Source of the DNA: Dyadobacter sp. CY345
GTDB taxonomy: Bacteria > Bacteroidota > Bacteroidia > Cytophagales > Spirosomataceae
Length of the DNA: 64,000 nt
Direction: 5' to 3'
Assembly: GCF_021502725.1 (NCBI RefSeq)
Contig: NZ_JAKFFS010000001.1
Span: 1,798,001-1,862,000 of the forward strand
The notes under the pieces were generated by a model. That model was given only the letters and a program-made list of their open reading frames with translations, was not told where the DNA came from and made no database searches. Numbering within the stretch: position 1 is the first letter of the stretch; every line of letters begins with the position of its first letter. The position numbers were made by a program, and so were the translations under genes. Below, in pieces: positions 1 through 9,059 of this stretch.

Positions 1-1285
1 CGTCGAAAGGCACAATCGGGATGATCGGACCAAATTGTTCTTCGCGATACAGTTTCATTTTATCGTTCACAGGGTAAACCACAGCCGGATAAAAGAAAGA
101 AGCCGCAGAAGTTCCCCCATTTTCGTTCATTATTTTCGCGCCATTTGCTTCTGCGTCAGCGATACAATCGTTCAGGTATTCGATTTTGTTTGGCTCAGGC
201 AGCGGAGTCAGCGAAACACCTTTTTCCCAAGGCATACCAAATTTCAATTCTGCCACAGCTGCACTAAATTGCTGAATAAATTCATCAGCAATACTTCTGT
301 GAACCCAGACGATTTTCAGAGCGGTGCAGCGTTGTCCGTTGAAAGACAAAGAACCTGTTATTGTCTCTTTCACTGCAAGACTAATGTCTGCATGTTTGGT
401 AACAATTGCCGCATTTTTCGCATCAAGCCCTAAGACGGCGCGCAGGCGGTTAACTTTTGGATGCTGTTTTTTCAACTCATTGGCAACCTTGCTGGATCCG
501 ATCAACGTCAAAACATTGATCTTTCCAGACTGCATGAGCCCTGGAACAATTGCGTTTCCACGTCCATAGATCACATTCACAACACCCTTTGGAAAACATT
601 CTCTGAACGCTTCTTGTAACGGATAATGCAACAACGTACCAAATTTCGGGGGTTTGAATAAAATAGTATTACCCATGATCAGCGCGGGGATCAAGGTCGT
701 AAAAGTTTCATTCAACGGATAGTTAAACGGACCCATACAAAGAACGACCCCAAGCGGGGAACGTCGGATTTGTGCCGCTATTCCATCGACAATTTCAAAA
801 CCTGAAGAATCACGGTCCAGATGTTTCAGCGAATCGATTGTTGCATAAATATATTCAACCGTCCGATCAAATTCTTTCGTCGAGTCAGCGAAAGATTTTC
901 CAATTTCCCACATGATGAGCTTGACGATAATATCTTTCTGCTCGATCATTTTTCCGGTAAATTGCTCGACATGTTTGATACGGTCGGACACACTCATCGT
1001 CGGCCAGGCGCCACGTCCATTGTCATATGCAGCCACGGCTGCGTTGAGGGATTCCTGGGCTTCTGCTTCGGTACAGACCGGATAACTTCCAATCAGTTTT
1101 CGTTCTAATCCGTTTTCAGTTTTAATACAGATCGGTGAAAACACCTCATGAACAGGTCCGTCCCATTGCTTCATTTCACCGTTGCTCAGGTACTCGCGCT
1201 GATGAACTTCGGAGGGCAGTGAGAATTCTGCCGGAACATCTTTCGCTTCCACAAAGAGGTTCTCTAAAATAGTTTTGAAATCCAT
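1..1285 (-). CDS. gapN: NADP-dependent non-phosphorylating glyceraldehyde-3-phosphate dehydrogenase-like aldehyde dehydrogenase, 3' end missing
   Basis: Aldehyde dehydrogenase superfamily enzyme that probably oxidises glyceraldehyde-3-phosphate directly to 3-phosphoglycerate with NADP, in the cytosol. The ATG is at 1285, and 428 codons are visible before the window's left edge, so the C-terminus is missing. Visible signatures are MGPFNYPLNE, the cofactor-site stretch ALIMGNTILFKPP, the catalytic cysteine C320 in NGQRCTALK, and EEQFGPIIP. The usual ELGGK stretch with the general-base Glu reads LGLDAKN here; I recall this from a Bacteroidota GapN-like subgroup, so substrate choice rests on overall resemblance. 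It is transcribed alone from a good TTG-N20-TAGTTTTG promoter. Membership of the superfamily is certain; GapN specificity is likely. Confidence 0.75.
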   Translation of the reverse strand, partial: MDFKTILENLFVEAKDVPAEFSLPSEVHQREYLSNGEMKQWDGPVHEVFSPICIKTENGLERKLIGSYPVCTEAEAQESLNAAVAAYDNGRGAWPTMSVSDRIKHVEQFTGKMIEQKDIIVKLIMWEIGKSFADSTKEFDRTVEYIYATIDSLKHLDRDSSGFEIVDGIAAQIRRSPLGVVLCMGPFNYPLNETFTTLIPALIMGNTILFKPPKFGTLLHYPLQEAFRECFPKGVVNVIYGRGNAIVPGLMQSGKINVLTLIGSSKVANELKKQHPKVNRLRAVLGLDAKNAAIVTKHADISLAVKETITGSLSFNGQRCTALKIVWVHRSIADEFIQQFSAAVAELKFGMPWEKGVSLTPLPEPNKIEYLNDCIADAEANGAKIMNENGGTSAASFFYPAVVYPVNDKMKLYREEQFGPIIPIVPFD

Positions 1286-1413
1286 TGTCTGACTTTAAAT
1301 AGTTGTTATTTACAATTTGCAATAAATTTACATGTCTTTTTGACAATTATTAAATAAGATAAAATATTCCCCTTGCGAGCCTGTTCTTTTTACCATATCT
1401 AAATAGTTTGTCC

Positions 1414-1444
1414 CAAAACTATTCTTAAATATTAACTATTCCAA
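1414..1444 (-). promoter_or_regulatory. Promoter of the gapN-like gene (TTG-N20-TAGTTTTG)
   Basis: On the minus strand a TTG (1444-1442) is followed after 20 bases by TAGTTTTG (1421-1414). This matches the Bacteroidota primary-sigma consensus TTG-N17-23-TAnnTTTG. The start codon lies about 130 bases downstream, so the leader would be long. Confidence 0.55.
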
Positions 1445-1477
1445 TGAACAATATGTATTTATTGAGAGTGTTGTTGC

Positions 1478-2062
1478 CTATTTTACCAGCGAGTTGATAA
1501 AGTTGGAAATTTCTTCGACATCCAGAACCAGGTCAATGTCCACTTTGGCTATGGCGTGTTGAGGCATATAAGGCATTTGAGCAGATTCAGGTTTCTGTGC
1601 AACGACAAAGCCGCCAGCTCGCTTCACCGCAATGAGCCCTTCTGTACCATCATCATTAGCACCGGAGAGCAGGATAGCAACCAGTTTCGGACCAAAGACG
1701 TCGGCTGCAGATTCAAAAGTTACATCGATGCTGGGGCGGCTAAAATTGATTTTTTCAGAGGAGTCGAGTGAGAAAGAACGTTTTTTTTCAATTAATAAAT
1801 GATAATCAGCGGGTGCGAGGTAAATGTTCCCGGGTATCAACGGATCCTTATCTTCAACTTCTTTGGTTGGAATCAGCGTTTTAGTCGACAACAATGAGGA
1901 CAGTGAGGAATCTCCTGAATTTTTACGATGCAAAACTATAATAATGGCTACGGATAAATTGGTCCGTAAATTAGGAAGCATTTCAAATAACACAGACAGA
2001 CTTCCCGCTGAGCCTCCGATTACGACCGCTTTAAAGGTTTTTTTTATATCATTTTCTTCCAT
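1478..2062 (-). CDS. CheB-type protein-glutamate methylesterase, catalytic domain only
   Basis: A 194-residue protein that is only the CheB methylesterase domain; the usual N-terminal receiver is absent. The likely nucleophile is S18 in IGGSAGS, the catalytic His sits in IIVLHRK (about residue 46), and the Asp is in LLSGANDDGTEG. In chemotaxis such enzymes remove methyl groups from receptor glutamates. The start overlaps the end of the CheR gene by 19 bases, so the two are translationally coupled as writer and eraser. No chemoreceptor, CheA or CheW lies nearby, so the substrate is probably not a classical MCP. Without a receiver domain its activity may depend on partner kinases or on expression. 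Confidence 0.88.
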   Translation of the reverse strand: MEENDIKKTFKAVVIGGSAGSLSVLFEMLPNLRTNLSVAIIIVLHRKNSGDSSLSSLLSTKTLIPTKEVEDKDPLIPGNIYLAPADYHLLIEKKRSFSLDSSEKINFSRPSIDVTFESAADVFGPKLVAILLSGANDDGTEGLIAVKRAGGFVVAQKPESAQMPYMPQHAIAKVDIDLVLDVEEISNFINSLVK

Positions 2063-2865
2063 ATTTTTTCTTTATCCAGCTGTCTGAATCTTGATTGTAT
2101 GGTTGAAAATTTTAATGTTTCTTTTGATCCAAGTGCCAGAAAACCTAACGTTCCGAGGCTATCATCAAATAATTTCAAGGCTCGCTCTTGCAGATCTTTA
2201 TCAAAATAGATGAGCACGTTTCGGCACAGAATCAGGTCAAACTCATTGAAGGATCCATCGGAAACCAGATTGTGCGTCGATATAATAATTTTATCAGATA
2301 ATTCCTGATTAAGTTTTGCCTGCCCATAATTTGCGGTATAATAGGTAGAAAAATCTTTGGTACCCCCCGCAGCAATATAATTTTCAGAATACTGCTTCAT
2401 TTGAGTCAACGGAAAAATTCCCTTCCTTACTTTTTCTAAAACACTTGGGTTTAAGTCTGTGGCATAAAGCAGAGATTTTTTTAGCAGATCAGCCTCTTGC
2501 AACATGATTGCCATAGAAAAAACTTCCTCCCCAGTAGAACATCCTGCATGCCAAATCCTTATAAATGGTTTCGTGCCGAGAATGGGTAAAATGTCTGTTC
2601 TTAAAACCTTAAAAAAGGATGGGTCCCGAAACATTTCTGTTACGTTCACCGTAATTTCCTCAACAAATCGTTTTAAATAGTCCTCTTCTGTGCGTATTCG
2701 GTATCGCAATTCTGCAAAACTGGGGAATTTGTCCAGGGCGCATAGCCTTATGATTCTCCGTTTTAACGAAGCCCGGGAATAACTATTAAAGTCATATCCG
2801 TAAATTTCGAGAACGTCATTTAGAAGTAAGTCTATTTCCTCATCCTCAATCGTCATATCAAACAT
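2044..2865 (-). CDS. CheR-type protein-glutamate O-methyltransferase
   Basis: A 273-residue SAM-dependent methyltransferase of the CheR family. The N-terminal helical CheR domain covers about residues 5-65 (IYGYDFNSYSRASLKRRI). The SAM site follows (RIWHAGCSTGEEVFSMAI, about 105-122), then the characteristic LILCRNVLIYFD motif near residue 215. CheR methylates glutamates in signalling helices. The ATG at 2865 overlaps the upstream receiver gene by 8 bases, and the 3' end overlaps cheB. No chemotaxis core genes are present in the window, so it likely modifies a kinase or another coiled-coil protein. Family assignment is firm; the target is unknown. Confidence 0.9.
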   Translation of the reverse strand: MFDMTIEDEEIDLLLNDVLEIYGYDFNSYSRASLKRRIIRLCALDKFPSFAELRYRIRTEEDYLKRFVEEITVNVTEMFRDPSFFKVLRTDILPILGTKPFIRIWHAGCSTGEEVFSMAIMLQEADLLKKSLLYATDLNPSVLEKVRKGIFPLTQMKQYSENYIAAGGTKDFSTYYTANYGQAKLNQELSDKIIISTHNLVSDGSFNEFDLILCRNVLIYFDKDLQERALKLFDDSLGTLGFLALGSKETLKFSTIQSRFRQLDKEKIWKKMI

Positions 2866-3223
2866 CTCTTAACAATTGCAACAAATTGTCTACATTAATT
2901 GGTTTTGATATATAACCATCTGCACCAGCCTGCAAACATTTTTCCCGATCACCGACCATTGCCTGTGCTGTCACTGCAAATACAGGTGTCTTCTTTCTGG
3001 ATTCAATACTTTTGATCAATGGAATGGCTTCATAACCATCCATATCCGGCATCATCATATCAATTAGTACGGCATCGATTACCTCATCTTTTCGTAATAT
3101 TTCCAACGCTTCCCGGGCTCCGGAACATGAAATACAGTCAAATGATTTCGCACGCAGGGTAGCAGAAAGTGCAAAAATGTTTCTGGCATCATCATCAACG
3201 ATCAACACCCTTTTCTTATGCAT
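2858..3223 (-). CDS. Single-domain response regulator (CheY-like)
   Basis: A 121-residue protein that is only a receiver domain. Acidic pocket D10-D12, phosphorylation site D55 (LIDMMMPDMDG), switch T85 and lysine K107 (ISKP) are all present, so it should be phosphorylatable. The sequence is closest to the third receiver of the neighbouring hybrid kinase, sharing DMMMP-MDGYE, AVTA-AM-GDREKC and SKP/TKP, which suggests duplication of that domain. It lies 49 bases after the hybrid kinase and overlaps cheR. With no output domain it probably acts by protein contact or in a phosphorelay. Confidence 0.92.
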   Translation of the reverse strand: MHKKRVLIVDDDARNIFALSATLRAKSFDCISCSGAREALEILRKDEVIDAVLIDMMMPDMDGYEAIPLIKSIESRKKTPVFAVTAQAMVGDREKCLQAGADGYISKPINVDNLLQLLRDV

Positions 3224-3272
3224 ATTTATTAGTTATTGTCGAATGTGTAAATTCTTTTAAATTAAATATTTT

Positions 3273-6200
3273 CTACGATTTACCGTAAAGCCAAACGCGC
3301 AATAGGGACATAAGTTGGTCAATATCAACAGGTTTGGTGATATAGTCGGACGCGCCAGCATTGATACATTTTTCCCTGTCGCCCGTCATAGCCTTGGCAG
3401 TGACTGCAATAACAGGCAGATTTTTCCATTGATAATTTTCTCGTATCCTCCGGGCAGTTTCATAACCATCCATCTGCGGCATCATCATGTCCAGCAAAAC
3501 TACATCGATTGAAGGATTTTCATGCAGCTTTTGAAGTGCTTCCTTACCATCCAGCGCAGTAATCACGTTCATTTTGTAATTCTCCAAAGACTTTGAAAGA
3601 GAGAAAATATTTCTCACATCGTCATCTGCAATCAGGACTGTTTTATTTTTTAAAATTTGTTCCAGAGCTCCCAGTTTTTTAAAATCTCCGTCGCGAACGG
3701 CAGGTTTTTTGTTCTCTTCAACCACATGCAAAAACAGCGAGACCTCATCAAGCATACGCTGATATGAATGTGCCGTTTTGACAATAATAGAATCGGCATA
3801 TTGCTTTATCCGAAGCTCTTCGGAGAGTGACAAACTTTTTCCGGTGAATATAATGATTGGCAAATTTTCAAATCCAGGATTTTTCTTGGCCTCTTCCAGC
3901 ATTTCATATGCGCTTTTATCGGGAATTCCCATATCGAGGATTACACAATCTACTTCTTCGGTTTTAAGTGCTTCGATGCCCTCTGAGACGTCACTTTTAA
4001 GTTCGGAATTAATGTTAAACGTTTCCAGGAAGTAGGCGAGTGCCTTGGCGTGCTGCGGATTGTCTTCCACAATAAGGACTTTTTTGGACTTCTTGCTTAA
4101 CACGTATTCAATCTTTTTGAATATCTCCTGCATTTTTTCCAGAGCCATCGGTTTATCAATAAAATCGACGGCGCCTTTTATCAGGCTTTCGTTTTTCAGC
4201 TTGTGGGAAGACATGATATGAACCGGAATGTGTCTCGTTTTCGTGTTCGCTTTGAGTCTGTCCATTACTTCCCAGCCACTGATGATCGGCAGCTCGATGT
4301 CAAGCAAAATTCCCAGCGGCTTGAACGTTTCGGCAAGTTCCAGGCCTTCGTCTCCCCTAACTGCAACAATGCCTTTGTATCCTTTTTTACGTGTATAATC
4401 AAGAAGAGATTTTGCAAAATTTGTGTCGTCTTCGATGATCAGGATGGATTTGTCATGCTCAGTAATTGCGCTTCGATCATCCGGGATGCTTTCCGGAATG
4501 AGGCTACTGAGGTATCGATAATTAGGCTCATCGACTTTTTTGATCGCGACTTCCTCCTCAGCATGTTGGAAATAGTTGTTATTTTTAGGTTCAGTAGTAA
4601 TTGCAGATTGGAAAATCGGAATGTCTAAAGTAAACTCACTCCCTGCACCAACAACACTCGCCAGCGATATTTCTCCGCCTAACAATTTAACTAGTTCGCG
4701 ACTTATAGAAAGTCCCAGCCCAGTTCCTCCATACTTCCTTTTCGTTGAGCCATCCGCCTGTTGAAATGCTTCAAAAATTAATTGCTGCTTTTCTGGCGGA
4801 ATACCAATACCGGTATCTTTGACAACAAAACAAATTGATTTTTTATTGACAGGACTTGACTTTACGGTCATTTCCACTGAGCCCTGGGAGGTAAATTTGA
4901 GAGCGTTGGAAATAAGGTTTTTCAAAATCTGTTCAAGACGCATTCTGTCTGTCTCGATAATCGAGGGAATACTTTCCTCAATAATAATTCGAAAATCTAT
5001 GTTCTTCTGACGGGCAACAGGGCTAAAAAGTCCGTTCAATTCAGAGGCAATATCTTTTATCGAAACATTGGCATAGTCAAGATCCATCTTCCCGGCCTCG
5101 ATTTTGGAAAGATCCAGAATTTCGTCGATCAAACCTAAAAGGCCGTTTCCGGACGACTGGATAACGGTTGCATACTCTACCTGATCGCTGTTCAGATTTT
5201 TCTCGTCATTCTCTGCAAGTAAGCGGCTCAACAACAAGATCGAATTGAGAGGCGTTCTTAATTCATGAGACATATTGGCCAGAAACTCGGACTTATACCT
5301 TGTTGTCAGTTCCAGTTCCTCAGCTTTTTTCTGAATTTCAATATTTTTTTCTTCCAGCAGTCCGCTGCGCTCTTCCAGTTCCTCGTTCGTTTGCTGTAAT
5401 TCTTCTTGCTGAACCCTCAGTTCTTCTTCCGAAGCCTGGAGTTTTTGCGCTTGCGCTTCCAGCTCAGCGTTCAGGTTTTCGAGCTCGTTATGCTGTGTCT
5501 GCAATTCTTCTGACTGAGCCTGAGTTTCTTCAAGGAAATCCTGAAGTTTCACATAATCCAGCGCAGCATTTACGCCTATCGAAAGCATTTCAAGATTGTT
5601 GGTCAGGAATTGCATTTCAAGATCGTTCGGCTCGCGAAGCAGTCCCAGCTCGATGACGCCGATACATTCATTTGCATAAACCAAAGGCAAAATTACAAGA
5701 CAAACCGGAGGGGTTTGACCAATGGAGGAATTAACCTTCACATAGTTTTCAGGCAGGTCACGAATAATAACCGGCGTTTTGTTTTTGATAACCTGTCCTG
5801 AAAGTCCTTCTCCTGCTTTAATTGATTGCGGTGCATTTGTCGCAGCAAAACAGCCTGCCAGCTTATAATTCCAGTCTCTGTCCAAAATATAAACAGTTCC
5901 GAGCGGAGCATTTATATAGCTCGTTATGAGTTCAATCAGATTCTCAGCGAGTTTATACAGAATCCGTTCGCCGCGTATCGCATCGCTTAGTCTGACCGTA
6001 CCTGCCTGAAGCCAGTTTTTATTCGACAAATCCTTGAATGTCTGTTCAAGGGAATTGGTCATAAAATTTAATGCTGTCGAAATTCTTCCCAATTCATCGT
6101 CGGTATTATCTGTGCTTCTTACAGTATAATCACCCTCTGACACCATCTTTGTAATTCCTTCGATTACGGTAATCCGTTGATTGGTTTCCTGATATAAGGC

Positions 6201-6878
6201 CTCCGCTTCTTTTTGTTTTCTAATACGACTGTCGAGATCTTTTTTGATTCTAATATAGGCAAAGCCGGTGATCAGAATAGAAATCAAGGCTGCAAATAAA
6301 AGCAAAATAGGTGTGTAGGTAATATAGACCTGCTGTGCTTCGGTGCGCTGCTTTAAAATTCTGTTTTCTTCCACATTTATTCGCTCAACCACACTACGCA
6401 GCTGATCCATGACCTTTTTTCCATTGATCATTTCCTTCTGACGTTCCGAAATGTTATAGGCATATGCATCATTCCGTTTTGTCCGGTCGATGATCTTTTG
6501 CATTTGGATAAACTTCGCTTCATAAAGTTTCTTCACCTCAGCCAAATTTCGCTGTTGTGCAGGATTGTCGCTCGTCAGCTGAACCAAAGCCTTATAACTA
6601 GCCGTGGTTTTTTCGTAGGCTCCGTTATAAGGTTCCAGAAAAGATTCGTCCAAAGTCACAAGAAAGCCGCGCTGTCCGGTTTCTGCATCCTTCATATTGG
6701 ACATAATATTCTCTGCTTCAATCAAAACCTCGTTGGTATGATTGACTAGCTTGGAATTTTGTATTAGTTTTTGGGTACTGTAAAACGAGGCGAAAAGACT
6801 CAGAACCAATAATAGTACTGAAAAAGAAAAGACAATCTGTAACTGCTTGATAATGGAGTTGGAAGAGGTATTTGGCAT
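3273..6878 (-). CDS. Hybrid histidine kinase: CHASE3-HAMP-GAF-coiled coil-HisKA-HATPase-REC-REC-REC
   Basis: A 1201-residue inner-membrane hybrid sensor kinase. Transmembrane segments lie at about 14-36 and 188-210 and flank a periplasmic CHASE3 domain (DAETGQRGFLVT near residue 65). Then come HAMP (about 212-285), GAF (about 305-455) and a long Glu/Gln-rich coiled coil (about 456-540). HisKA has H538 in MSHELRTPLN. The HATPase has the DTGIGIP and GGTGLGLSIS boxes. Three receivers follow; the last carries D1130 in LLDMMMPQMDG. It ends in the same operon as the receiver, CheR and CheB genes and starts 4 bases after the REC-PAS kinase. Three receivers plus a lone receiver suggest a multi-step phosphorelay. 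The signal is unknown. Confidence 0.93.
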   Translation of the reverse strand: MPNTSSNSIIKQLQIVFSFSVLLLVLSLFASFYSTQKLIQNSKLVNHTNEVLIEAENIMSNMKDAETGQRGFLVTLDESFLEPYNGAYEKTTASYKALVQLTSDNPAQQRNLAEVKKLYEAKFIQMQKIIDRTKRNDAYAYNISERQKEMINGKKVMDQLRSVVERINVEENRILKQRTEAQQVYITYTPILLLFAALISILITGFAYIRIKKDLDSRIRKQKEAEALYQETNQRITVIEGITKMVSEGDYTVRSTDNTDDELGRISTALNFMTNSLEQTFKDLSNKNWLQAGTVRLSDAIRGERILYKLAENLIELITSYINAPLGTVYILDRDWNYKLAGCFAATNAPQSIKAGEGLSGQVIKNKTPVIIRDLPENYVKVNSSIGQTPPVCLVILPLVYANECIGVIELGLLREPNDLEMQFLTNNLEMLSIGVNAALDYVKLQDFLEETQAQSEELQTQHNELENLNAELEAQAQKLQASEEELRVQQEELQQTNEELEERSGLLEEKNIEIQKKAEELELTTRYKSEFLANMSHELRTPLNSILLLSRLLAENDEKNLNSDQVEYATVIQSSGNGLLGLIDEILDLSKIEAGKMDLDYANVSIKDIASELNGLFSPVARQKNIDFRIIIEESIPSIIETDRMRLEQILKNLISNALKFTSQGSVEMTVKSSPVNKKSICFVVKDTGIGIPPEKQQLIFEAFQQADGSTKRKYGGTGLGLSISRELVKLLGGEISLASVVGAGSEFTLDIPIFQSAITTEPKNNNYFQHAEEEVAIKKVDEPNYRYLSSLIPESIPDDRSAITEHDKSILIIEDDTNFAKSLLDYTRKKGYKGIVAVRGDEGLELAETFKPLGILLDIELPIISGWEVMDRLKANTKTRHIPVHIMSSHKLKNESLIKGAVDFIDKPMALEKMQEIFKKIEYVLSKKSKKVLIVEDNPQHAKALAYFLETFNINSELKSDVSEGIEALKTEEVDCVILDMGIPDKSAYEMLEEAKKNPGFENLPIIIFTGKSLSLSEELRIKQYADSIIVKTAHSYQRMLDEVSLFLHVVEENKKPAVRDGDFKKLGALEQILKNKTVLIADDDVRNIFSLSKSLENYKMNVITALDGKEALQKLHENPSIDVVLLDMMMPQMDGYETARRIRENYQWKNLPVIAVTAKAMTGDREKCINAGASDYITKPVDIDQLMSLLRVWLYGKS

Positions 6879-6882
6879 GGTC

Positions 6883-8490
6883 TTATTGATAAAGCTCGTC
6901 TGTGTTCAAGGACTCTGAGGGCTGTCCCTTTTGGGATAGAGGTAAAACTAATATAAAACTGGCGCCTTCATTTTCACTGCTTTTTGCAGAAATAATGCCG
7001 TTGTGTTTATCCATAATTTTTTTCGCAATCGCCAATCCTATACCGGTACCTTCGTAGCTGCTTTGATTATTAAGCCGTTGGAAAATCACAAAAATGCGGT
7101 CCAGAAATTTTTCGTCAAAACCAATTCCATTATCGCTGATCGTGATACGGCAAAAATCTCCTGTTGATGAAACCGGGGAATCTTCACTTTTGTATTCAAT
7201 AATTTCTCCGGTGATGGAAATAACGGGTGAAGTATCGGGCTTGGAAAATTTCAAAGCATTACTGATCAGATTTTGGAATACCTGGCGGATCTGGCTGGGA
7301 ATTGTTTCCAGGAGGGGCAAATGACCAACCTTCACTACGGCATGTTTTTCATGGATATTTTCTTCAAAATCTTCCAGAATCTCGTCAATCAGCTCATTTA
7401 AATTTGTCAGGATGAAATTGGCCGAAATTGATAAACGCGAATAGTCCAGAAGATCACTGATCAGGCTGGACATCCGTTTTGATGAACTGATAGATCGGTT
7501 CAGATAGGATTCCGCTTCAATATTGCCAGCGAGAAATTTGTCTTTGATAAGATGATTGAAGGTCTGAATTTTTCGTAGCGGTTCTTTCAGGTCATGCGAA
7601 ACCACCCAGGCAAATTGCTGAAGTTCGTGATTGGTCGTTTCCAGTTCCGAATTTTTCACGACGAGCTCTTTGGTTCGTTGCTCAACCTTCTGTTCCAGAA
7701 CCTCATTGGCCATTTTTTGCTGGTGAATATCGGTATAACTCCCAACCCATCGAATCACATTTCCTTGCTGGACAACAGGAATTATTTTTAAAAGAAAATA
7801 ACGGAACTCTCCGGTAGAACGCTGCTTTAAACGTAGGTCGCACGAAAATTCTAAACCGTTTCGCAACGAATCTTTCCAGCTCTCGCAAAGATGATCGTCC
7901 GGATGGGTCTCTAATAAATTTTTTGTGTTGTCTGAATATTGAAACCAGAGCTTATTCACATATTCGATATTCCCGTCGGTTGACATCGTAAAAGCGATCT
8001 GGGGAAGTGATTCCAGAACAAACTGCAATTCCTGCATATGAGCTGCAAGGTCTTCCTGTGCCTGTTTGCGGGTTTCTATCTCACTTTGAAGTGACAACTG
8101 GATTGCTTTGAGCTGTTGCTGTTGTTCGTATAACTTATGGAAAGTTTTAACTTTCAGAAGGAGAATATCCGGATCAACAGGCTTCGTCAAATAGTCAATA
8201 CCGCCGGAGGTGTATCCTTTTGTGATAAACTTTTTCTCTTTATTCACCGCTGAAAGAAAAAGAATTGGCGTGTCTTTTGCTTTATTGAAGCCGGAAATAG
8301 CTTCGGCCACTTCAAATCCATCCATACCAGGCATCTGCACATCCAGAATTATGAGCGAGTAGCTGTGGTTTAGGATTTTTTTCAGAGCCTCTTCCCCGGA
8401 CTCCGCACTGTCAGTTTTGAAGTTATGCAGTTCAAGAATTTTTTTCAGAGGGAGAATATTTTCGGATCTATCGTCAACAATAAGAATCAT
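6883..8490 (-). CDS. Response regulator-histidine kinase: REC-PAS-HisKA-HATPase, soluble
   Basis: First gene of the signalling operon. I chose the ATG at 8490 (535 residues, MILIVDD) because it puts the receiver at the very N-terminus; the frame extends to a TTG at 8520. An N-terminal receiver has phosphorylation site D50 (LIILDVQMPGMDG). A coiled coil follows, then a PAS domain (about 145-265, FTMSTDGNIEYVN with WVGSYTDIHQQ at its end), a second coiled coil, and HisKA with H299 in VSHDLKEPL. The HATPase carries SDNGIGFDEKF and GTGIGLAIAKKI. No membrane segment is seen. An N-terminal receiver on a kinase fits a middle or output step of a relay with the adjacent hybrid kinase. Confidence 0.9.
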   Translation of the reverse strand: MILIVDDRSENILPLKKILELHNFKTDSAESGEEALKKILNHSYSLIILDVQMPGMDGFEVAEAISGFNKAKDTPILFLSAVNKEKKFITKGYTSGGIDYLTKPVDPDILLLKVKTFHKLYEQQQQLKAIQLSLQSEIETRKQAQEDLAAHMQELQFVLESLPQIAFTMSTDGNIEYVNKLWFQYSDNTKNLLETHPDDHLCESWKDSLRNGLEFSCDLRLKQRSTGEFRYFLLKIIPVVQQGNVIRWVGSYTDIHQQKMANEVLEQKVEQRTKELVVKNSELETTNHELQQFAWVVSHDLKEPLRKIQTFNHLIKDKFLAGNIEAESYLNRSISSSKRMSSLISDLLDYSRLSISANFILTNLNELIDEILEDFEENIHEKHAVVKVGHLPLLETIPSQIRQVFQNLISNALKFSKPDTSPVISITGEIIEYKSEDSPVSSTGDFCRITISDNGIGFDEKFLDRIFVIFQRLNNQSSYEGTGIGLAIAKKIMDKHNGIISAKSSENEGASFILVLPLSQKGQPSESLNTDELYQ

Positions 8491-8561
8491 AGACAGAAAG
8501 CGAATTTTTCGAGCGACCAAACGTGGTATATATCAATACTATTCATAACGTAAATTCTTTT

Positions 8562-8569
8562 CAAAACTA
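8562..8569 (-). promoter_or_regulatory. Possible -7 element (TAGTTTTG) of the signalling operon
   Basis: The minus strand reads TAGTTTTG, a match to TAnnTTTG, 72 bases before the first start codon of the kinase/CheR/CheB operon. A TTG at the expected upstream distance is not present, so this is tentative. Confidence 0.35.
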
Positions 8570-8690
8570 AATAATTCAAATTTAAACGTGTATACGTAAA
8601 TATCATACCTGTAATGCGAATTTATTCGAAAATCTGTCTTGTCAGTAGGCAGAAACGATCTGGTGTAAGTTGGAATTTATTAAGCGGCTG

Positions 8691-9059
8691 CTATTTTATC
8701 AATCCATCTTCTTTCAAGTAAATTATGAACTGACTTACGTCATAACCGTTCATTTCTGTAATCTTTTTCTTGAACAAGGAATGTCTGCTGCCATATGTGA
8801 TATCGTTTATCGCTTCATTTGTAATGAGTTTCAGTTCTTCAATCCATTTTTGAATCGTGATCAACGGATGAATATATGTTTTCTCAAAATCCTGGATGAT
8901 CGGCATTCTCCCTTTTACTCTTGCAAGCTCTATGATCGCATTCACAATATATTCCTGGTCAGACGAATACTCCGTATCCTCATTACTTTCTTCTATTTTT
9001 AATAGAAACGCGTGAATTTCGTCCAGCGACGTTTTTTCTGATTTAATGTTGTGCGGCAT
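8691..9059 (-). CDS. Hypothetical protein, 122 residues
   Basis: I do not recognise a family. The protein is charged and mostly predicted helical, with no signal peptide or membrane segment. The central part (about 45-80, ARVKGRMPIIQDFEKTY then IQKWIEELK) and the closing YLKEDGLIK look like a small helix-turn-helix or protein-binding bundle, but this is only an impression. It is a single gene between the signalling operon and the divergent small basic protein. The opposite strand has an overlapping frame at 8670-9002, but its composition (Phe, Cys, Ile rich) is that of a shadow. ATG start at 9059. Confidence 0.6.
   Translation of the reverse strand: MPHNIKSEKTSLDEIHAFLLKIEESNEDTEYSSDQEYIVNAIIELARVKGRMPIIQDFEKTYIHPLITIQKWIEELKLITNEAINDITYGSRHSLFKKKITEMNGYDVSQFIIYLKEDGLIK

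Noticed and set aside
1478..2865. Chemotaxis operon
   Set aside because: CheR and CheB are present, but CheA, CheW and receptors are absent, so calling it chemotaxis would mislead.
8670..9002. Plus-strand frame of 110 codons opposite the 122-residue hypothetical gene
   Set aside because: Composition is rich in Phe, Cys and Ile as expected for an antisense shadow; the minus-strand frame is longer, has an ATG and balanced charge.
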